DNA from: Echinometra lucunter
Taxonomy: Eukaryota > Echinodermata > Echinoidea > Camarodonta > Echinometridae
Direction of reading: 5' to 3'
Length of the DNA stretch: 64,000 bases
Assembly (NCBI GenBank): GCA_029962745.1
Contig: CM057156.1
Coordinates: 27,222,731-27,286,730 of the forward strand
Numbering within the stretch: position 1 is the first letter of the stretch; each line of letters begins with the position of its first letter. The position numbers and the translations under genes are program-made. Positions 36,901-45,068 of the stretch are shown here, piece by piece. The notes under the pieces are model-generated. The model ran no database searches. It was not told the origin of the DNA and was given only the letters and a program-made list of their open reading frames with translations.

Positions 36901-39398
36901 AGAGAGAGAGAGAGAGGAGGGAAATGGAAAGCCAACTTACAATGTGTGGATGATTTATATTCTGTAATACGCTGACTTCTGCTGTAAAGACCTTCATGTC
37001 ACCCTGAGTGGGAGAAAATAAATCATATTCAGTGAAAAGAAAAAAATAGATAAGTGGCAACTTGGAAACAATAAAATCTGTCCCCTGACTCCCCCTCAAC
37101 TCTTCTGAAAAGCAATCATAAATGAAAGAAGAGCCCTTGATACACAAAAATACTCTCAACTAGCTGTAATTTAAGTTGCACATGTAGCTCTTAAGAATCA
37201 AGCTATCAATCTACTGGTGCTAAGAGCCATACAATTTTCCAATGGTGTCAAAAAATGTACAGTAAAATAACATTACAGTATGGAATGATGATGATCGCTT
37301 GATTCGCTTACATGTAAACAAAAACATTTCAAAGAACAACTTTACAGTTGATTTTTTAACTAAACTGCAAATGCTAGGAAACTTTGGCAATATCACTAAA
37401 TTATTATAAGGCAATCCAAGGCAAGTAAAAAAAATAAAAAATACAGGAAATAGGAAATTATACTTTACTCTCTGTTTCAATATGAGCAAAATTAACAATC
37501 TACTGAAGTACTGTACATGTATCTACACCCATGTTGCACCTTTTACATGTATGTGTCTTAGCTTAATCTGCATGTTCATTATCCAGTAACCACATACAAC
37601 ATATAGTGTTAATATAATAATTTAAGCAAATTTAAATAATGAATGACAGCCTTTGGAAGCTTTGATATACAGTATAGTGTATGTCTACTTTAAAATCCCA
37701 TTTATTGCAAAATGAAGTCCAATTGTAGACCTAAGTTTTCTTTATTTCATAGACAAATAGAACATTTGAAGATTTAGAAGAGAATTTGTAAATTTATAAA
37801 TCTGTTTTTAAAAAAGAGTTCTGGATCTTCAATAACACTGATTACATGTATGCTTGACATTCTGGAGGATATGACCTATGACATCTATGTCTTTCAAGTG
37901 AAAGAGATCATGTTGTTGCAGAAAGGTACATGTACTTACGGTTTTCTTGACCTTCTTGACTGCATATGGTCTATTTGTTCCTTTTTCAAAACACTTATGC
38001 ACAACTGAAGTGGCTCCCCTGAAAAAGAAAGAAGGAAAATTGGGGATAAAAGCACGGGTATATGTTGTTCCTATTACTTTTTCTTTTTCTTCTTAATCCA
38101 TCTCCAAAGCTCATCATGAGCACTGTGATATGAAAAGACATAATGTTTTGAATAAAACTTAATGGATACAAATTGAATACTGGTAGTAAGTTTTAAACCT
38201 CTAGAATGATAACAGCATAACAAAAACTTGTGAGAAATCAGTTGCTGACAAGCACAAAGTCTGATATCTGCACTCTGAATGCCATATGCTATGTACATGG
38301 TTAGGGATTATCACAAGTGGATCTACTTTGCTTTCCTGGTATGTCAACATTACTCAGCTATTCCATACTTTGTACCAAACTTGTGCATGGCAGTAGTTTA
38401 GTCTTAATATTCATTGTGATTTTTGCTTGATTCTTTAGTAAACATACAAGAAGCCATGATTATCTAACAAGTCTAGGGGCTAGTTCATTGCATTTTTATT
38501 TTTATTACTTTTGTACCTTCTCTTTATTTTCTCCCAATGCACTTCTAAATTCCATGATGTATGAAAAATCAATAGTCAATATCTACAACTAATATAAGTA
38601 AAAATTGAGAATTCCCTTTTTTTAAATCTAGTCTACGTGGCAAAACTGAAAAAAAAAAAAAAAAAAAAAAACACCGAGAACAACATACAATGCACAATCA
38701 CACTGAAAACTGACACAGATCTTTATTTCACAAGAGAATCCAACTCATTCCCATTCTAAAGTTCCCAAAAGAATTTAAGCAAATGATTGGGTAAATTCTG
38801 GATTCTCACATGTCAGTTAAATGCTGCATATTATTTTAAGTTTGTCTAAAAATTAAAGTTAGATATGAAGACGAATTTAACAAATTTAACAAAAAAAAAA
38901 AAAAAAAAGCTTGACCAATATATTTAGGCATTCTTTGGTAGATCTAGAGGTATAGAATCTAAAGATGTCTTTTTAAAACATAAATATCAAAATAGTAGGT
39001 AGTAGTGTAGTAAATTAAACTCAGTTCAGCTCAGAATCGACGTTAGACCCAACAGTTACAATGTAGACCCTATGCCACTATGCCCCATTTCATTTTTGGT
39101 TAGGACAGACATGATACATATAGAAGTCAGAACTCATTGACATTAGCAGTTTGAAAAGGGAAATATCTTATCACAGACACGGCACAGTTTAATAACATAA
39201 AGCAAAAATATGTTACCACACTCACTTGCCAAGCTCCTTATCAATTGTAAAAAGAGATTCGAATTCGGCAACATGAGACACCTTCATTCCCTTATTTCTG
39301 GCTGGTCCTGTTTCGTTCCCGTTGTGAGCACCCGCGGCTTTCGCATGAACCTCTCGGCTCCCTCCGTCTGGGGTAGGTTTCCCTTTATTCACTGGCAT
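2629..39398 (-). CDS. CAMK4: calcium/calmodulin-dependent protein kinase IV-like, 5' part (4 exons, partial)
   Basis: This is a serine/threonine kinase of the CaMK group. Known CaMKIV proteins are activated by Ca2+/calmodulin and an upstream CaMKK, and act mainly in the nucleus on factors such as CREB. Exons: 39226-39398, 37940-38018, 36941-37003, 2629-2784. Phases fit at every junction (2, 0, 0, 0) and all introns are GT-AG. The product so far is 157 residues. An N-terminal tail of about 48 residues is rich in Gly, Lys and Pro. P-loop GKGATS is at 57-62, the ATP-binding Lys is K79 in YAVKK, and helix-C Glu is E93, 14 residues on as in human CaMKIV. The hinge region reads [20 protein letters not shown]. 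The GYYSERDAA stretch favours CaMKIV over CaMKI. The catalytic loop, DFG, activation loop and calmodulin-binding segment must lie beyond the left edge. The start is the first in-frame ATG after a TAA, with A at -3. Confidence 0.88.
2958..3215 (+). repeat. GAT/GGT trinucleotide microsatellite
   Basis: The plus strand carries imperfect runs of GAT, GGT and GAG triplets with interruptions, in two blocks (about 2970-3125 and 3165-3215). They lie about 170 bp upstream, in gene sense, of the kinase exon 4 acceptor. Open frames across it on both strands (Met/Asp-rich and Ser/His-rich) are repeat artefacts. Confidence 0.9.
3264..6812. other. intronic, no gene recognised
   Basis: AT-rich sequence with scattered TACATGTA-type palindromes. 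All open frames are below about 100 codons and carry no recognisable domain. I see no complete transposon in this stretch. Confidence 0.5.
6813..6944. repeat. short inverted-repeat element
   Basis: The left arm ATGACGTAGATGTGGTTACC (6813 on) is mirrored by GGTAACCACAATGACGT ending near 6942. The arms are about 20 bp with two or three mismatches, and the outer ends carry a TGACGT CRE-like core. Total length is about 130 bp. This could be a small MITE or a degenerate palindrome. No target duplication is clear. Confidence 0.5.
6945..10284. other. intronic, no gene; contains CT-rich tract
   Basis: No coding exon is recognised. The block holds the long pyrimidine tract listed at 8066-8560 and a 17-T run at 9008-9024. 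Everything else is AT-rich unique-looking sequence. Confidence 0.5.
8066..8560 (+). repeat. CT-rich low-complexity tract
   Basis: Long runs of CT, CTGT and CTTT are interrupted by unique sequence at about 8235-8345. The tract generates Ser/Leu-rich and Arg/Glu-rich frames on the two strands, which are not genes. Confidence 0.9.
10285..10610 (+). repeat. minisatellite, about 3 units of ~100-120 bp
   Basis: Each unit contains 'gagccctca(c/t)tgttcactca', 'cactcttacacaagtgat', a GACTAC or GTCTAC core, 'gagtgaaaattcactct' and 'cttctttttacagag'. Units start near 10285, 10410 and 10515. They differ by small indels. An internal palindrome (GAGTGAAAATTCACTC) recurs in each unit. Confidence 0.8.
10611..11762. 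other. intronic, no gene recognised
   Basis: The longest frame (10887-11351 minus, 154 codons) shows no recognisable domain and no splice or Kozak support. I do not call it. No repeat structure was noticed. Confidence 0.45.
11763..12172. mobile_element. TIR element (~410 bp) with repeated TATACTG motifs
   Basis: The left end ACCCTTTGTATACTG and the reverse complement of the right end (ATCCCTTTTATACTG) form degenerate terminal inverted repeats. TATACTG or CAGTATA recurs at least five times, clustered near both ends next to GC-rich 'ggggtgcccc'-like palindromes. No coding capacity. It sits 14 bp from the GC-rich element that follows. Confidence 0.55.
12187..13405. mobile_element. GC-rich TIR element, long copy (1.2 kb)
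   Basis: The left end ATGCACCTGTCAATTGTTTC continues as TCCAGCCCCCGGGTACCCGG. The right end is its inverse (CCGGGTACCTGGGGGCTGG, then GAAACAATTGACAGGTGCAT). The TIR is about 50 bp. The left subterminal region has three ~46-bp tandem units centred on GTCCCGGCCCCCATACCACG. The right subterminal region has repeated 'ccccgtacatg(g/t)tccccgcc(t/g)ggcagggac' units. A ~680-bp AT-rich core (about 12430-13110) lacks any recognisable transposase. An internally deleted relative is at 19861-20240. Confidence 0.8.
13406..14225. other. intronic, no gene recognised
   Basis: AT-rich sequence with TTTTG-rich runs near 13580-13615. No exon or repeat family is recognised. Confidence 0.45.
14226..14640. repeat. 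tandem-duplicated ~165-bp repeat ending in a hairpin
   Basis: Two diverged units (about 14226-14388 and 14392-14545) share 'ttgccataatatgctgtt', 'catggcaa', 'atatgtcttgcacatcttc' and 'cacaagaccaa'. The block ends with a perfect-looking hairpin at 14606-14640, GTACCCCCTGCAAAC facing GTTTGGCAGGGGTAC. Terminal hairpins of this kind occur in invertebrate transposon ends. The class is not assigned. Confidence 0.6.
14641..19860. other. intronic, no gene; poly-C/G runs and CT-rich tract
   Basis: Contains homopolymer runs (about 14771-14780 C, 16757-16770 G, 17071-17079 C) and a pyrimidine-rich tract at 18036-18330. Frames over the tract are low complexity. I recognise no protein. Confidence 0.5.
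18036..18330 (+). repeat. CT-rich low-complexity tract
   Basis: Degenerate CTCT, CTTT and CCCT runs without a clean unit. Overlapping frames are Ser/Leu/Phe-rich and are treated as artefacts. Confidence 0.85.
19861..20240. mobile_element. GC-rich TIR element, short internally deleted copy
   Basis: The ends match the 12187-13405 element: left TTTCTCCGGCCCCCGGGTAC, right CCGGGTACCCGGGGGCCGG followed by AGAAACAATTGACAGG. It is only about 380 bp and inverted: the side with 'atcgtcgggggttgtgcagg' (the right arm of the long copy) is now at the left. Units of 'ggtatgggggccgggactt' recur three times. The AT-rich core is absent, as expected for a nonautonomous deletion derivative. Confidence 0.8.
21600..22590. 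repeat. first copy of diverged internal duplication in the CACTA element
   Basis: Shared blocks with 23110-23900, in order: 'agattggacag', 'acttaccgcacgtcatc', 'agagtcggtcat', 'catccaggt', 'aaatcagctt', 'tttgtttactt', then 'cgaatgtttt', 'ttaagaatta' and 'ctgaagctgt'. On the minus strand both copies carry ATGACGTGCG followed by GTAAGTA, a strong splice-donor consensus. This copy also carries poly-A and GA-repeat insertions. Confidence 0.7.
23110..23900. repeat. second copy of diverged internal duplication in the CACTA element
   Basis: Colinear with 21600-22590 but shorter, about 1.5 kb away in the same orientation. The best conserved stretch is around 23208-23290, including the minus-strand ATGACGTGCG and GTAAGTA donor-like junction. 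Outside the blocks the copies differ by many indels, so the duplication is old. Confidence 0.7.
24095..24129 (+). repeat. CT microsatellite
   Basis: A near-perfect CT dinucleotide run inside the CACTA-terminated element. Confidence 0.9.
26056..26416. mobile_element. pogo/Tigger-like MITE with TA duplication
   Basis: The left end is CAGTCCGACCTTGCTTATCC and the right end, reverse-complemented, CAGTCCGACCTCGGTTATC. Both are flanked by TA (26054-26055 and 26417-26418). CAG ends, a TA target and a GACCTCGGTTATC core are typical of pogo/Tigger-type Tc1-mariner elements. Length is 361 bp with no coding capacity. It lies 70 bp from the end of the CACTA-terminated element. Confidence 0.8.
26419..28188. 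other. intronic, no gene recognised
   Basis: AT-rich sequence with several long TACATGTACATGTA runs (around 27417-27431 and 27501-27512). No domain or repeat end was recognised. Confidence 0.45.
28189..28376 (+). repeat. CT-rich minisatellite, ~45-bp units x3
   Basis: Units contain 'ctctattcctttctc', 'tttctctccc' and 'atctcttctctctc'. Three copies are visible at about 28222, 28267 and 28308. They differ by single bases, so this is higher-order tandem duplication of a pyrimidine tract. Confidence 0.8.
28377..29060. other. intronic, no gene recognised
   Basis: AT-rich sequence with a short TA run near 28470 and several TACATGTA palindromes. No exon found. Confidence 0.45.
29061..29632 (-). 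mobile_element. 5'-truncated L2-type non-LTR retrotransposon, RT C-terminus and 3' tail
   Basis: Minus-strand codons from about 29627 to 29175 read [14 protein letters not shown], then [32 protein letters not shown] and KLLLLVFHS. They end [22 protein letters not shown] and RQAFS stop. This is the conserved C-terminal part of L2/CR1-clade reverse transcriptases, open for over 140 codons, so the copy is fairly young. The 3' UTR ('gcgccatgagcatctactcatg' split around 29125-29105) ends in an ATT trinucleotide tail near 29061-29077, as expected for L2. An in-frame TAA and loss of homology near 29632 mark the 5' truncation. Confidence 0.85.
29633..31750. other. intronic, no gene; TTCA microsatellite at 30480-30645
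   Basis: The only structure seen is an imperfect ATTC/TTCA tetranucleotide run at about 30480-30645. Its Phe/His/Ser-rich frame is an artefact. Confidence 0.5.
31751..32154. mobile_element. piggyBac-like MITE, copy 1
   Basis: Ends CCCATTGACAGAGG and (reverse complement of the right end) CCCATTCGTGACAGG are flanked by TTAA at 31747-31750 and 32155-32158. A TTAA target with CCC-type ends is the piggyBac hallmark. The internal sequence matches 57414-57806 in inverted orientation over its full length. No coding capacity. The flanks show a pre-existing duplicated 'ataaaggtcttta' around the TTAA site. Confidence 0.85.
32159..36940. other. intronic, no gene; homopolymer runs and a retroposon-like tail
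   Basis: A tail-like stretch at about 33489-33515 (AATAAACC followed by TTTATTGAATTGAATTGA) resembles the 3' end of a CR1/L2-type or SINE copy. Long runs of C (33915-33930), T (34639-34658) and G occur. No exon is recognised before kinase exon 3. Confidence 0.45.
36941..37003 (-). CDS. CAMK4: CAMK4-like exon 3 (helix C)
   Basis: A 63-bp, 21-codon exon, phase 0 at both ends. Acceptor cactcag abuts 37003 and donor GTAAGT starts at 36940. It encodes [20 protein letters not shown] plus I, with the conserved helix-C glutamate in TAEVSVL and the NHPHI motif that precedes the next strand. A GA microsatellite lies about 20 bp past the donor. Confidence 0.88.
37940..38018 (-). CDS. CAMK4: CAMK4-like exon 2 (P-loop and ATP-binding lysine)
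   Basis: A 79-bp exon. The first base completes the Lys codon split from exon 1; then 26 codons encode [20 protein letters not shown] and KKVKKT. Acceptor ttttcag ends at 38019 and donor GTAAGT starts at 37939. The YAVKK lysine is the expected ATP-anchoring residue. Confidence 0.9.
39226..39398 (-). CDS. CAMK4: CAMK4-like exon 1 (start codon and N-terminal tail)
   Basis: 57 codons plus two bases. ATG at 39398-39396 is the first in-frame ATG after a TAA six bases upstream, with A at -3. The tail is hydrophilic, ending [15 protein letters not shown] where the kinase domain begins. The donor is GTGAGT (39225-39220). The promoter should lie at coordinates above 39398; no clear TATA box was seen. 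Confidence 0.85.
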
Positions 39399-39720
39399 CG
39401 TCAATTATTTACTCCGTCAGAAAGACACTTCCTTTCTGAAGTATTCCAAAATTGTCAGAAGTGTAAGATTTAAGTAATTTCTCACTTTGATGATTAGAAA
39501 GACGTCAGTTATTCACAGTGCAGTGGCACTGTCATGATTAACTCACGCCGAATTCACCAACCTTAAGTCCTGCGGATCGTGTGTTTTAATTTTCACGGTG
39601 ATTTGTGTATTTATGCGGCCAATATAATGCATGCATGTTGTCATGATCGACTGCGGTCTACGGCAAGCCAAATGGGACATGATGTCCGTCACTGCTGTCA
39701 CAGGTATTATAGAACGTATC

Positions 39721-39863
39721 AGGACAACTCCCCCCAGGGACTGGGGGAGTTGTCCTTGGGAAGTTGTCATCCGGGAAAGGTGTCCTCCGGGGAGAGTTGC
39801 CCTCGGGGGAACTGAGCTCCAAGAGGAGTTGTCAGGTGGGAATCGTATCGGGGGAGTTGTCCT
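39721..39863. repeat. GC-rich repeat with inverted ends upstream of CAMK4-like exon 1
   Basis: Begins AGGACAACTCCCCC and ends GGGGGAGTTGTCCT (14-bp perfect inverted ends). Inside, degenerate ~20-bp units of GGGGAGTTGTCCTC recur about five times. It lies about 320-470 bp upstream of the kinase start codon, so it may sit in the promoter region. It could be a MITE or a local minisatellite. Confidence 0.7.
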
Positions 39864-41099
39864 AGAACCATTATAGAAACATGACATTTTATCAATCACA
39901 TTGACTCATCTCACTGCATGCATCACATAAAATATGCTATAGTATTATTCATAAAAATTGAGCCCTTTTTAAAAAAAAAATCTTGAAAAAATACAACATG
40001 ACACAAAAAAATAGAATTTCTATTAGAAAAGGAACTGTGCGGTAGGGCTTCTACACTGCCCCACTATATTCGATAATATTTCCAACACGAAAAAACACAT
40101 ATTCAAGCTGTGTCATATAACATTAGAAACACTTTTTTTTTTCATTTTATTTCATTCTTTAAATATTTTTGCCAACCTCACGTCGCCATGTACCGTTATC
40201 TGCGGCCCATCAGTGGGCTACAACCTAGGTGCGGGTGAGCGTATAGCGAACGAGTTTTTTGCGGGGGGGGGGGGGAGAATATCCCCATTCCTTTAAAGTT
40301 GCTATTCATAGGTTTTGAATATGCTCTAATTTCATATCAAAATAAAGTTTATGGTGCACAAATCACTATGAAACCGACTGAAACTTTTGAAAAGTAAATG
40401 GGAAACAAATATTGCCTGTCACAAATCGATAAAACGGACCTCCAATATTGCCTGTGCATACGTCGCCCAACTCGATGCGAGATCCGTGACGTCATCATAT
40501 GGACAATAGCCTGTTATGCGGTGTGTTGTGAATGTAGTGAATATGATGTGTCGTGTCCGAGTGAGTGATTAAAACGATGTTTCTGCATTGTTTGAATGAA
40601 TTCATCATTCTGTGAATGTTTTCAAAGTATGTTTCAACCATTCTGTTGAACATTATTCATATCATAATGTCCGACGGAGAAATTCTACAAATTAACGATT
40701 ACTTTTTGCAATTAGAAAGGGAAAAATCCCATAATATAATAGAACATTCTCCCTTGTACATGCTATGTATCGGTTGTGGGGCATACCATTTTAATTTTAG
40801 GGGTGTTTTAATTCACAAAAGACGGAGGGATAGACGGAATACTTTGTTTTCTTGAATTTAAAATTGTTTTCTTGGTGAATAGTTTGAACTTATCTAAAGA
40901 AAATAGAGAAACGGTAATCACCTTACTGCTAATTTGTTTTTCTTTTCTTTTCTATTAAGTAGGCCCTAGCTAATTTATATTTACATGTGCTTATTTAAAA
41001 GCTCAAGTTAACTCTTCCATAATCGGCATTTCAGTAGTCAATTGTTTGTATGTAGTAGGTAGGTGAGGTGAGGTAGGCGAGGCACTGGCGTACTGGAGG
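39864..41099. other. intergenic, no gene recognised
   Basis: One plus-strand frame reads MSDGEILQINDYFLQLEREK near 40667-40726, with a plausible start context. It has no family match I recognise, no obvious splice partner and ends at 40853. It is too weak to call. Confidence 0.4.
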
Positions 41100-41803
41100 G
41101 GGGGGGGGCTTGGGGGCGTTAGTCCTCCCCCCCCCCCCAAAAAAAAAATAATAATAATAATGATTTCAACCATGGTTTATTTTCAATTTTATATTAGTGA
41201 TATCACTTGAATTTCATTACTTCTCCCTAGACTCCCTTTCTGTTGTTAAGTAACGCATTCACAATTTCCCAAATAGCATGCATCGCAAGGCAGAAAACAA
41301 GCATAATCAATACTTGTGTTGATGTGTTTTATAACACTTGGTCTTATCTGTTTATCTGACAATGGACAAACTGGTCCTGGTAACTGGAATTTCATATCAT
41401 ATTAATTGTTACTGGTCTAGAAGTGATTTCACTAGCCTCACTGGTGTTCTAGGTGGCGGCAGTCAGCTAGGTGGCGGGCCGGGGGGGGGTCTTGGGGGCG
41501 TTAGCCCCCCCCCCCCCCAAAAAAATAAATTCAACCATGGTTTATTTTCAATTTTATATTAGAGATATCACTTGAATTTCATTACTTCTCCCTAGACTCC
41601 CTTCCTGTTGTTAAGTAACGCATTCAAATTTCCCAAATAGCATGCACAACAAGGCAGAAAACAAGCATAATCAATACTTGTGTTTGATGTGTTTTGTAAC
41701 ACTTGGTCTTATCTGTTTATCTGACAATGGACAAACTGGACCTGGTAACTGGAATTTCATATCATATTAATTGTTACTGGTCTGGAAGTTATTTCACTAG
41801 CTT
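41100..41803 (+). repeat. tandem duplication, ~383-bp period, 2 units
   Basis: Units at about 41100-41450 and 41484-41803 are nearly identical. Both start with a G run, 'cttgggggcgttag' and a C run, and include 'caaccatggtttattttcaa' and 'tctgacaatggacaaactgg'. Few substitutions and indels separate them, so the duplication is recent. Part of an 18-bp unit (CAGTCAGCTAGGTGGCGG) lies at the junction. Confidence 0.9.
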
Positions 41804-41912
41804 CAGTCAGCTAGGTGGCGGCAGTCAGCTAGGTGGCGGCAGTCAGCCTAGCTGACTGCCGCCACCTAGCTGACTGCCGCCACCTAGCTGACTGCCGCCA
41901 CCTAGCTGACTG
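41804..41912. repeat. palindromic array of 18-bp units
   Basis: Two and a part forward copies of CAGTCAGCTAGGTGGCGG (41804, 41822, partial 41840) meet at about 41847 with three and a part inverted copies (CCGCCACCTAGCTGACTG at 41859, 41877, 41895). The arms are perfect complements over at least 44 bp with almost no loop, so a strong hairpin or cruciform is expected. Confidence 0.95.
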
Positions 41913-43215
41913 CCCAGCGTAGGCTGGCGCAGGATGCGTTGCGCACCTCACTCTGCCCAAATTTTATCCATTTTCATTTCCCTCTGTAGTTTTTTTTCTC
42001 CTGCTCCTTTCCCTATTTTTTCACTACAGCCCCAGCTATAGAGATTTGTTCTTGTATTTCCTCGAAATGCACTCAATATTGCATGGTCCTGAATGAATCT
42101 CCTGTACTATAGAGCCTATTGACGTCTAGGACAAAAGTATTAATACGGAGCCCCACTAACGATCCATTGTTAACCCCAGGTGATTAGAAATGCCTACGCT
42201 TTCTTAAAGCTACAATTCAACTTTTTAAAGACACCATGAAATGTGACTATAAGAGTAGGATTGTATTACCTAATGGTGGCAGAAATGGTTGGCATAAATG
42301 GTATTAGCTTACGAATTAATGCAAGCTAAATTATACCAACGTTCATCGGACGAATTTATGCATGGTAAAATGTAAAATTCACTAGAGTAATTCATTGAGA
42401 ATTTTTTGTTTTGTTTAAGGTCCTCATCAAAGGGACATGAGTGTCAGTCACCTTCAATGCATTATCAAAAATCATGAATAAGTTGATTCATATACACAAT
42501 CTCATATTTTATTCTTGCCTTTTTGTATTCTACTGAAAGTCGAATTAGAAGAAAATTCAAACACAAAAGTCCAAATGGTAATTGTACGACGCTGTATGAG
42601 CTGTGTAATCTTGATTGCACTTTCTCCACCGGTTCGTTTTATTCCAAATCATTCTCCCCTGCTGTTTTTAATGTGATGCCCGATACCACATTTCCTTTTC
42701 ATGTGCTATAAACGCTTATGACATAGGGGAAAATCACTTACATGCATAGTATATTGGACTTTCGTTTGATTTGGAGAAAGAAGGATCATCCCCTTAAAAT
42801 GCAAGTATTATTGCTCCGTCAAGAAGGTCTGGTTACTCAAAGCCTCTACCCATCTGTTTCAAAAGGAATTTGGCAATTACAAAGAGTGCATTGTCATCAA
42901 GCTCTGGTTCACTTCTGTCCAACTTCAGCTTTTTGTGCTTTGAAAATACTGTACGAGTAAAAAGAAATAAAAGCACTACTCCACTCAAACTTGACTGATC
43001 AAAGCCCTTTCACTAAGGCAACAACATGGCGTTACTGAGAGCTTAAAATACCATTGGAAACCTTTTCAGTCATGATTGTGGAATCCTCTGGAGCGAACAG
43101 GTGCATTGACTTTTCAGTACAATAAGATGTCTTCAAGATATGAAAGACTAGTTTGAATGCCTTTAAGCTTCACTTTGAAAAGACAACTTTAAAAGCCGAT
43201 TTATCTGTGGTATGT
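41913..43215. other. intergenic, no gene recognised
   Basis: Frames at 42523-42711 and 42742-42960 have no recognisable domain. No transposon end was noticed. Confidence 0.4.
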
Positions 43216-43374
43216 CACTGAGGCAGGGGCGTAGACAGCGGGGGGGGGGGATGAGGGGTATGCATCCCCCCCACCTTGTGAGGTGGGGGGGATGACATGT
43301 ACAATCATCCCCCCCCCCAGGTTTTAGGGAAGGATGTTTTCTTACATTGTCATTATAACAACAACAACAATAAT

Positions 43375-43417
43375 AAACATAATAATAATAATAATAATAA
43401 TACATTACTGAATATTA

Positions 43418-43451
<34 letters not shown>

Positions 43452-43520
43452 CATTATTATTATTGATTATCATACTTATGATAACAATAACAGTTATCAT
43501 CATCATCATCATCATCATCG
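43375..43520 (+). repeat. AAT/ATT/ATC trinucleotide microsatellite
   Basis: Runs of AAT, then ATT, then ATC triplets, partly self-complementary, inside the hAT-type element. Confidence 0.95.
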
Positions 43521-43809
43521 TTAATGTGACTGAAATGGCGATGGCTATCATAACTATATCGATCATTATTCTGATTTATGTAGTTATTTATATTACTTTG
43601 GGGTAATTTCGGCGCCATTTTGGGTAATTCATATTAGTTTGGGGTAATTTCGGCGCCGTCCCAGTTTTTCTGAAGTGGTGTAATAACATAATTTTTTTAA
43701 AAAAGATAAATAGCGTGATGTAAATATGCAATAATGTGTGTGACAGTCCTTATTCTGTATACGCTTGTCACGGTGCGTAGATCTTCAATTTACTTTTCGA
43801 AGCATCCAA

Positions 43810-44360
43810 AAAGTGCCCCTTTTTACCCAACAAAAATGCCGCCTTTCAAACCTGTTCAGTGCCCTTCTTTTATCTTAGAATGACCCATTTTCTTTGTTGA
43901 TCAAATGCCCTTTCGCTTTCTAATAAGTGCCCCTTTCCTTTTCAGATAAGTTACCCTTCTTAAAATCTACAGAAATGCGCTCTTTTATGCCTTTCCCTTT
44001 TAACAGCGCTCTGTTCCCTTCTGAGAAGTGCGCCTCTTACACTTCAAATGAATGTCCCTTTTAAAATTAATTATTATCCCCTTTGACTACCTCTTTTCGT
44101 TTTTTCAAAGTGCAATTTCTCTTCTGCAGATTGCCCCTTTTCACCCCTGATAAGTGCCCCATTTGAAATCTGATACCTGCCCTCATTTACTTCTGATAAG
44201 TGCCCATTTCCCTTTCTAGTATGTCCAATTTCTGCATCTGTTCATGTAAGATAAGGGCACTTAGTTCCATTTTTGTTTTCTGATAGTGTCCCTTTTCCAT
44301 TCGGGCAAGTGCTTCCCGCAACTGTAATTAGAAGGAACGGTGCCCCTTTATTGGGGGTAT
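43810..44360 (+). repeat. degenerate ~30-bp minisatellite (GTGCCCCTTTT core)
   Basis: Around 15 imperfect units share a core like AAGTGCCCCTTTTC followed by 'cttctgat'. Spacing is roughly 25-40 bp with heavy substitution. A related unit reappears at 44860-44915 near the right end of the same element. The inverted counterpart is at 46790-47700. Confidence 0.75.
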
Positions 44361-44949
44361 TTTTCTACTTTTTCTTTCTAAAGCTCGCTCGCTACGCTCG
44401 CTCGTATCACACTCAAGGCAGGTCAAGTGTGCTGTAACCATAAAGTCTTATGTTCTCCTAAGTTCCTGATGGTATTGTGCTCAAAATCCCATTCAATTTG
44501 AATAATTTTTTCTGATATGAGACCTCACTAATGCATTTAAACATTATAGCTTGGTCACTGTAAGGAAAACTATATACAGAATAAATGGAAGAAATTTACA
44601 ATGGCAATGGAACACGAATGAAATGAATTTCCGGGAGCCTTTATCATTATAGGCCACTCGAAATATACTGCAAATACAATGCCTTTCGGCAAAAATACCT
44701 AGCATTTTTTGCTCGCTCGCTTCGCTCGCTCACAATTGAGTAAGACAGAGCAGTATACAATAATAGTACAATGTAGTTATTATCATGAATTATAAAAGTA
44801 TGCACTTTAAAAGTGTATTAAATAGAATGTAAGGGTATATTTTCCTTCTCGTGTTCAGCTTGTAAGGGCCCCCTTTTCCCCCCAAAGTGCCCTTTTTCGC
44901 TAGTGCCCCCCACTTTGAAAGACGCTCTGCAGCCCTGTCTGTTTATGTC

Positions 44950-45068
44950 TGTGCATTCGGGTGTGGGTGTGTATGTGTGCGTGTGTGTGGTGTGTGCGTG
45001 TGGGTGTGAGTTGTGGGGGGTGCAGGTGTGTGTGTGTGTGTATGTGTGTGAGGGTGTGTGTGTGTGTA
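44950..45068 (+). repeat. GT-rich microsatellite
   Basis: Imperfect GT/GTGTG run just inside the right end of the hAT-type element, followed by a C run at 45112-45128. Confidence 0.9.

Larger units (their letters stand above)
2785..36940 (-). other. giant intron 3 of the CAMK4-like gene
   Basis: The intron is 34,156 bp, with donor GTAAGT at 36940 and acceptor tttcag ending at 2785. It splits the kinase N-lobe between the strand after helix C (NHPHI) and the next strand (IKLVNLF). It contains no recognised nested protein gene. It is filled with transposons and simple repeats listed separately. Confidence 0.85.

Noticed and set aside
40616..40855. Frame containing MSDGEILQINDYFLQLEREK
   Set aside because: Looks more protein-like than most, but has no family resemblance I know and no splice partner; too short to call.
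42523..42960. Two successive short plus-strand frames
   Set aside because: No domain, repeat or splice evidence.
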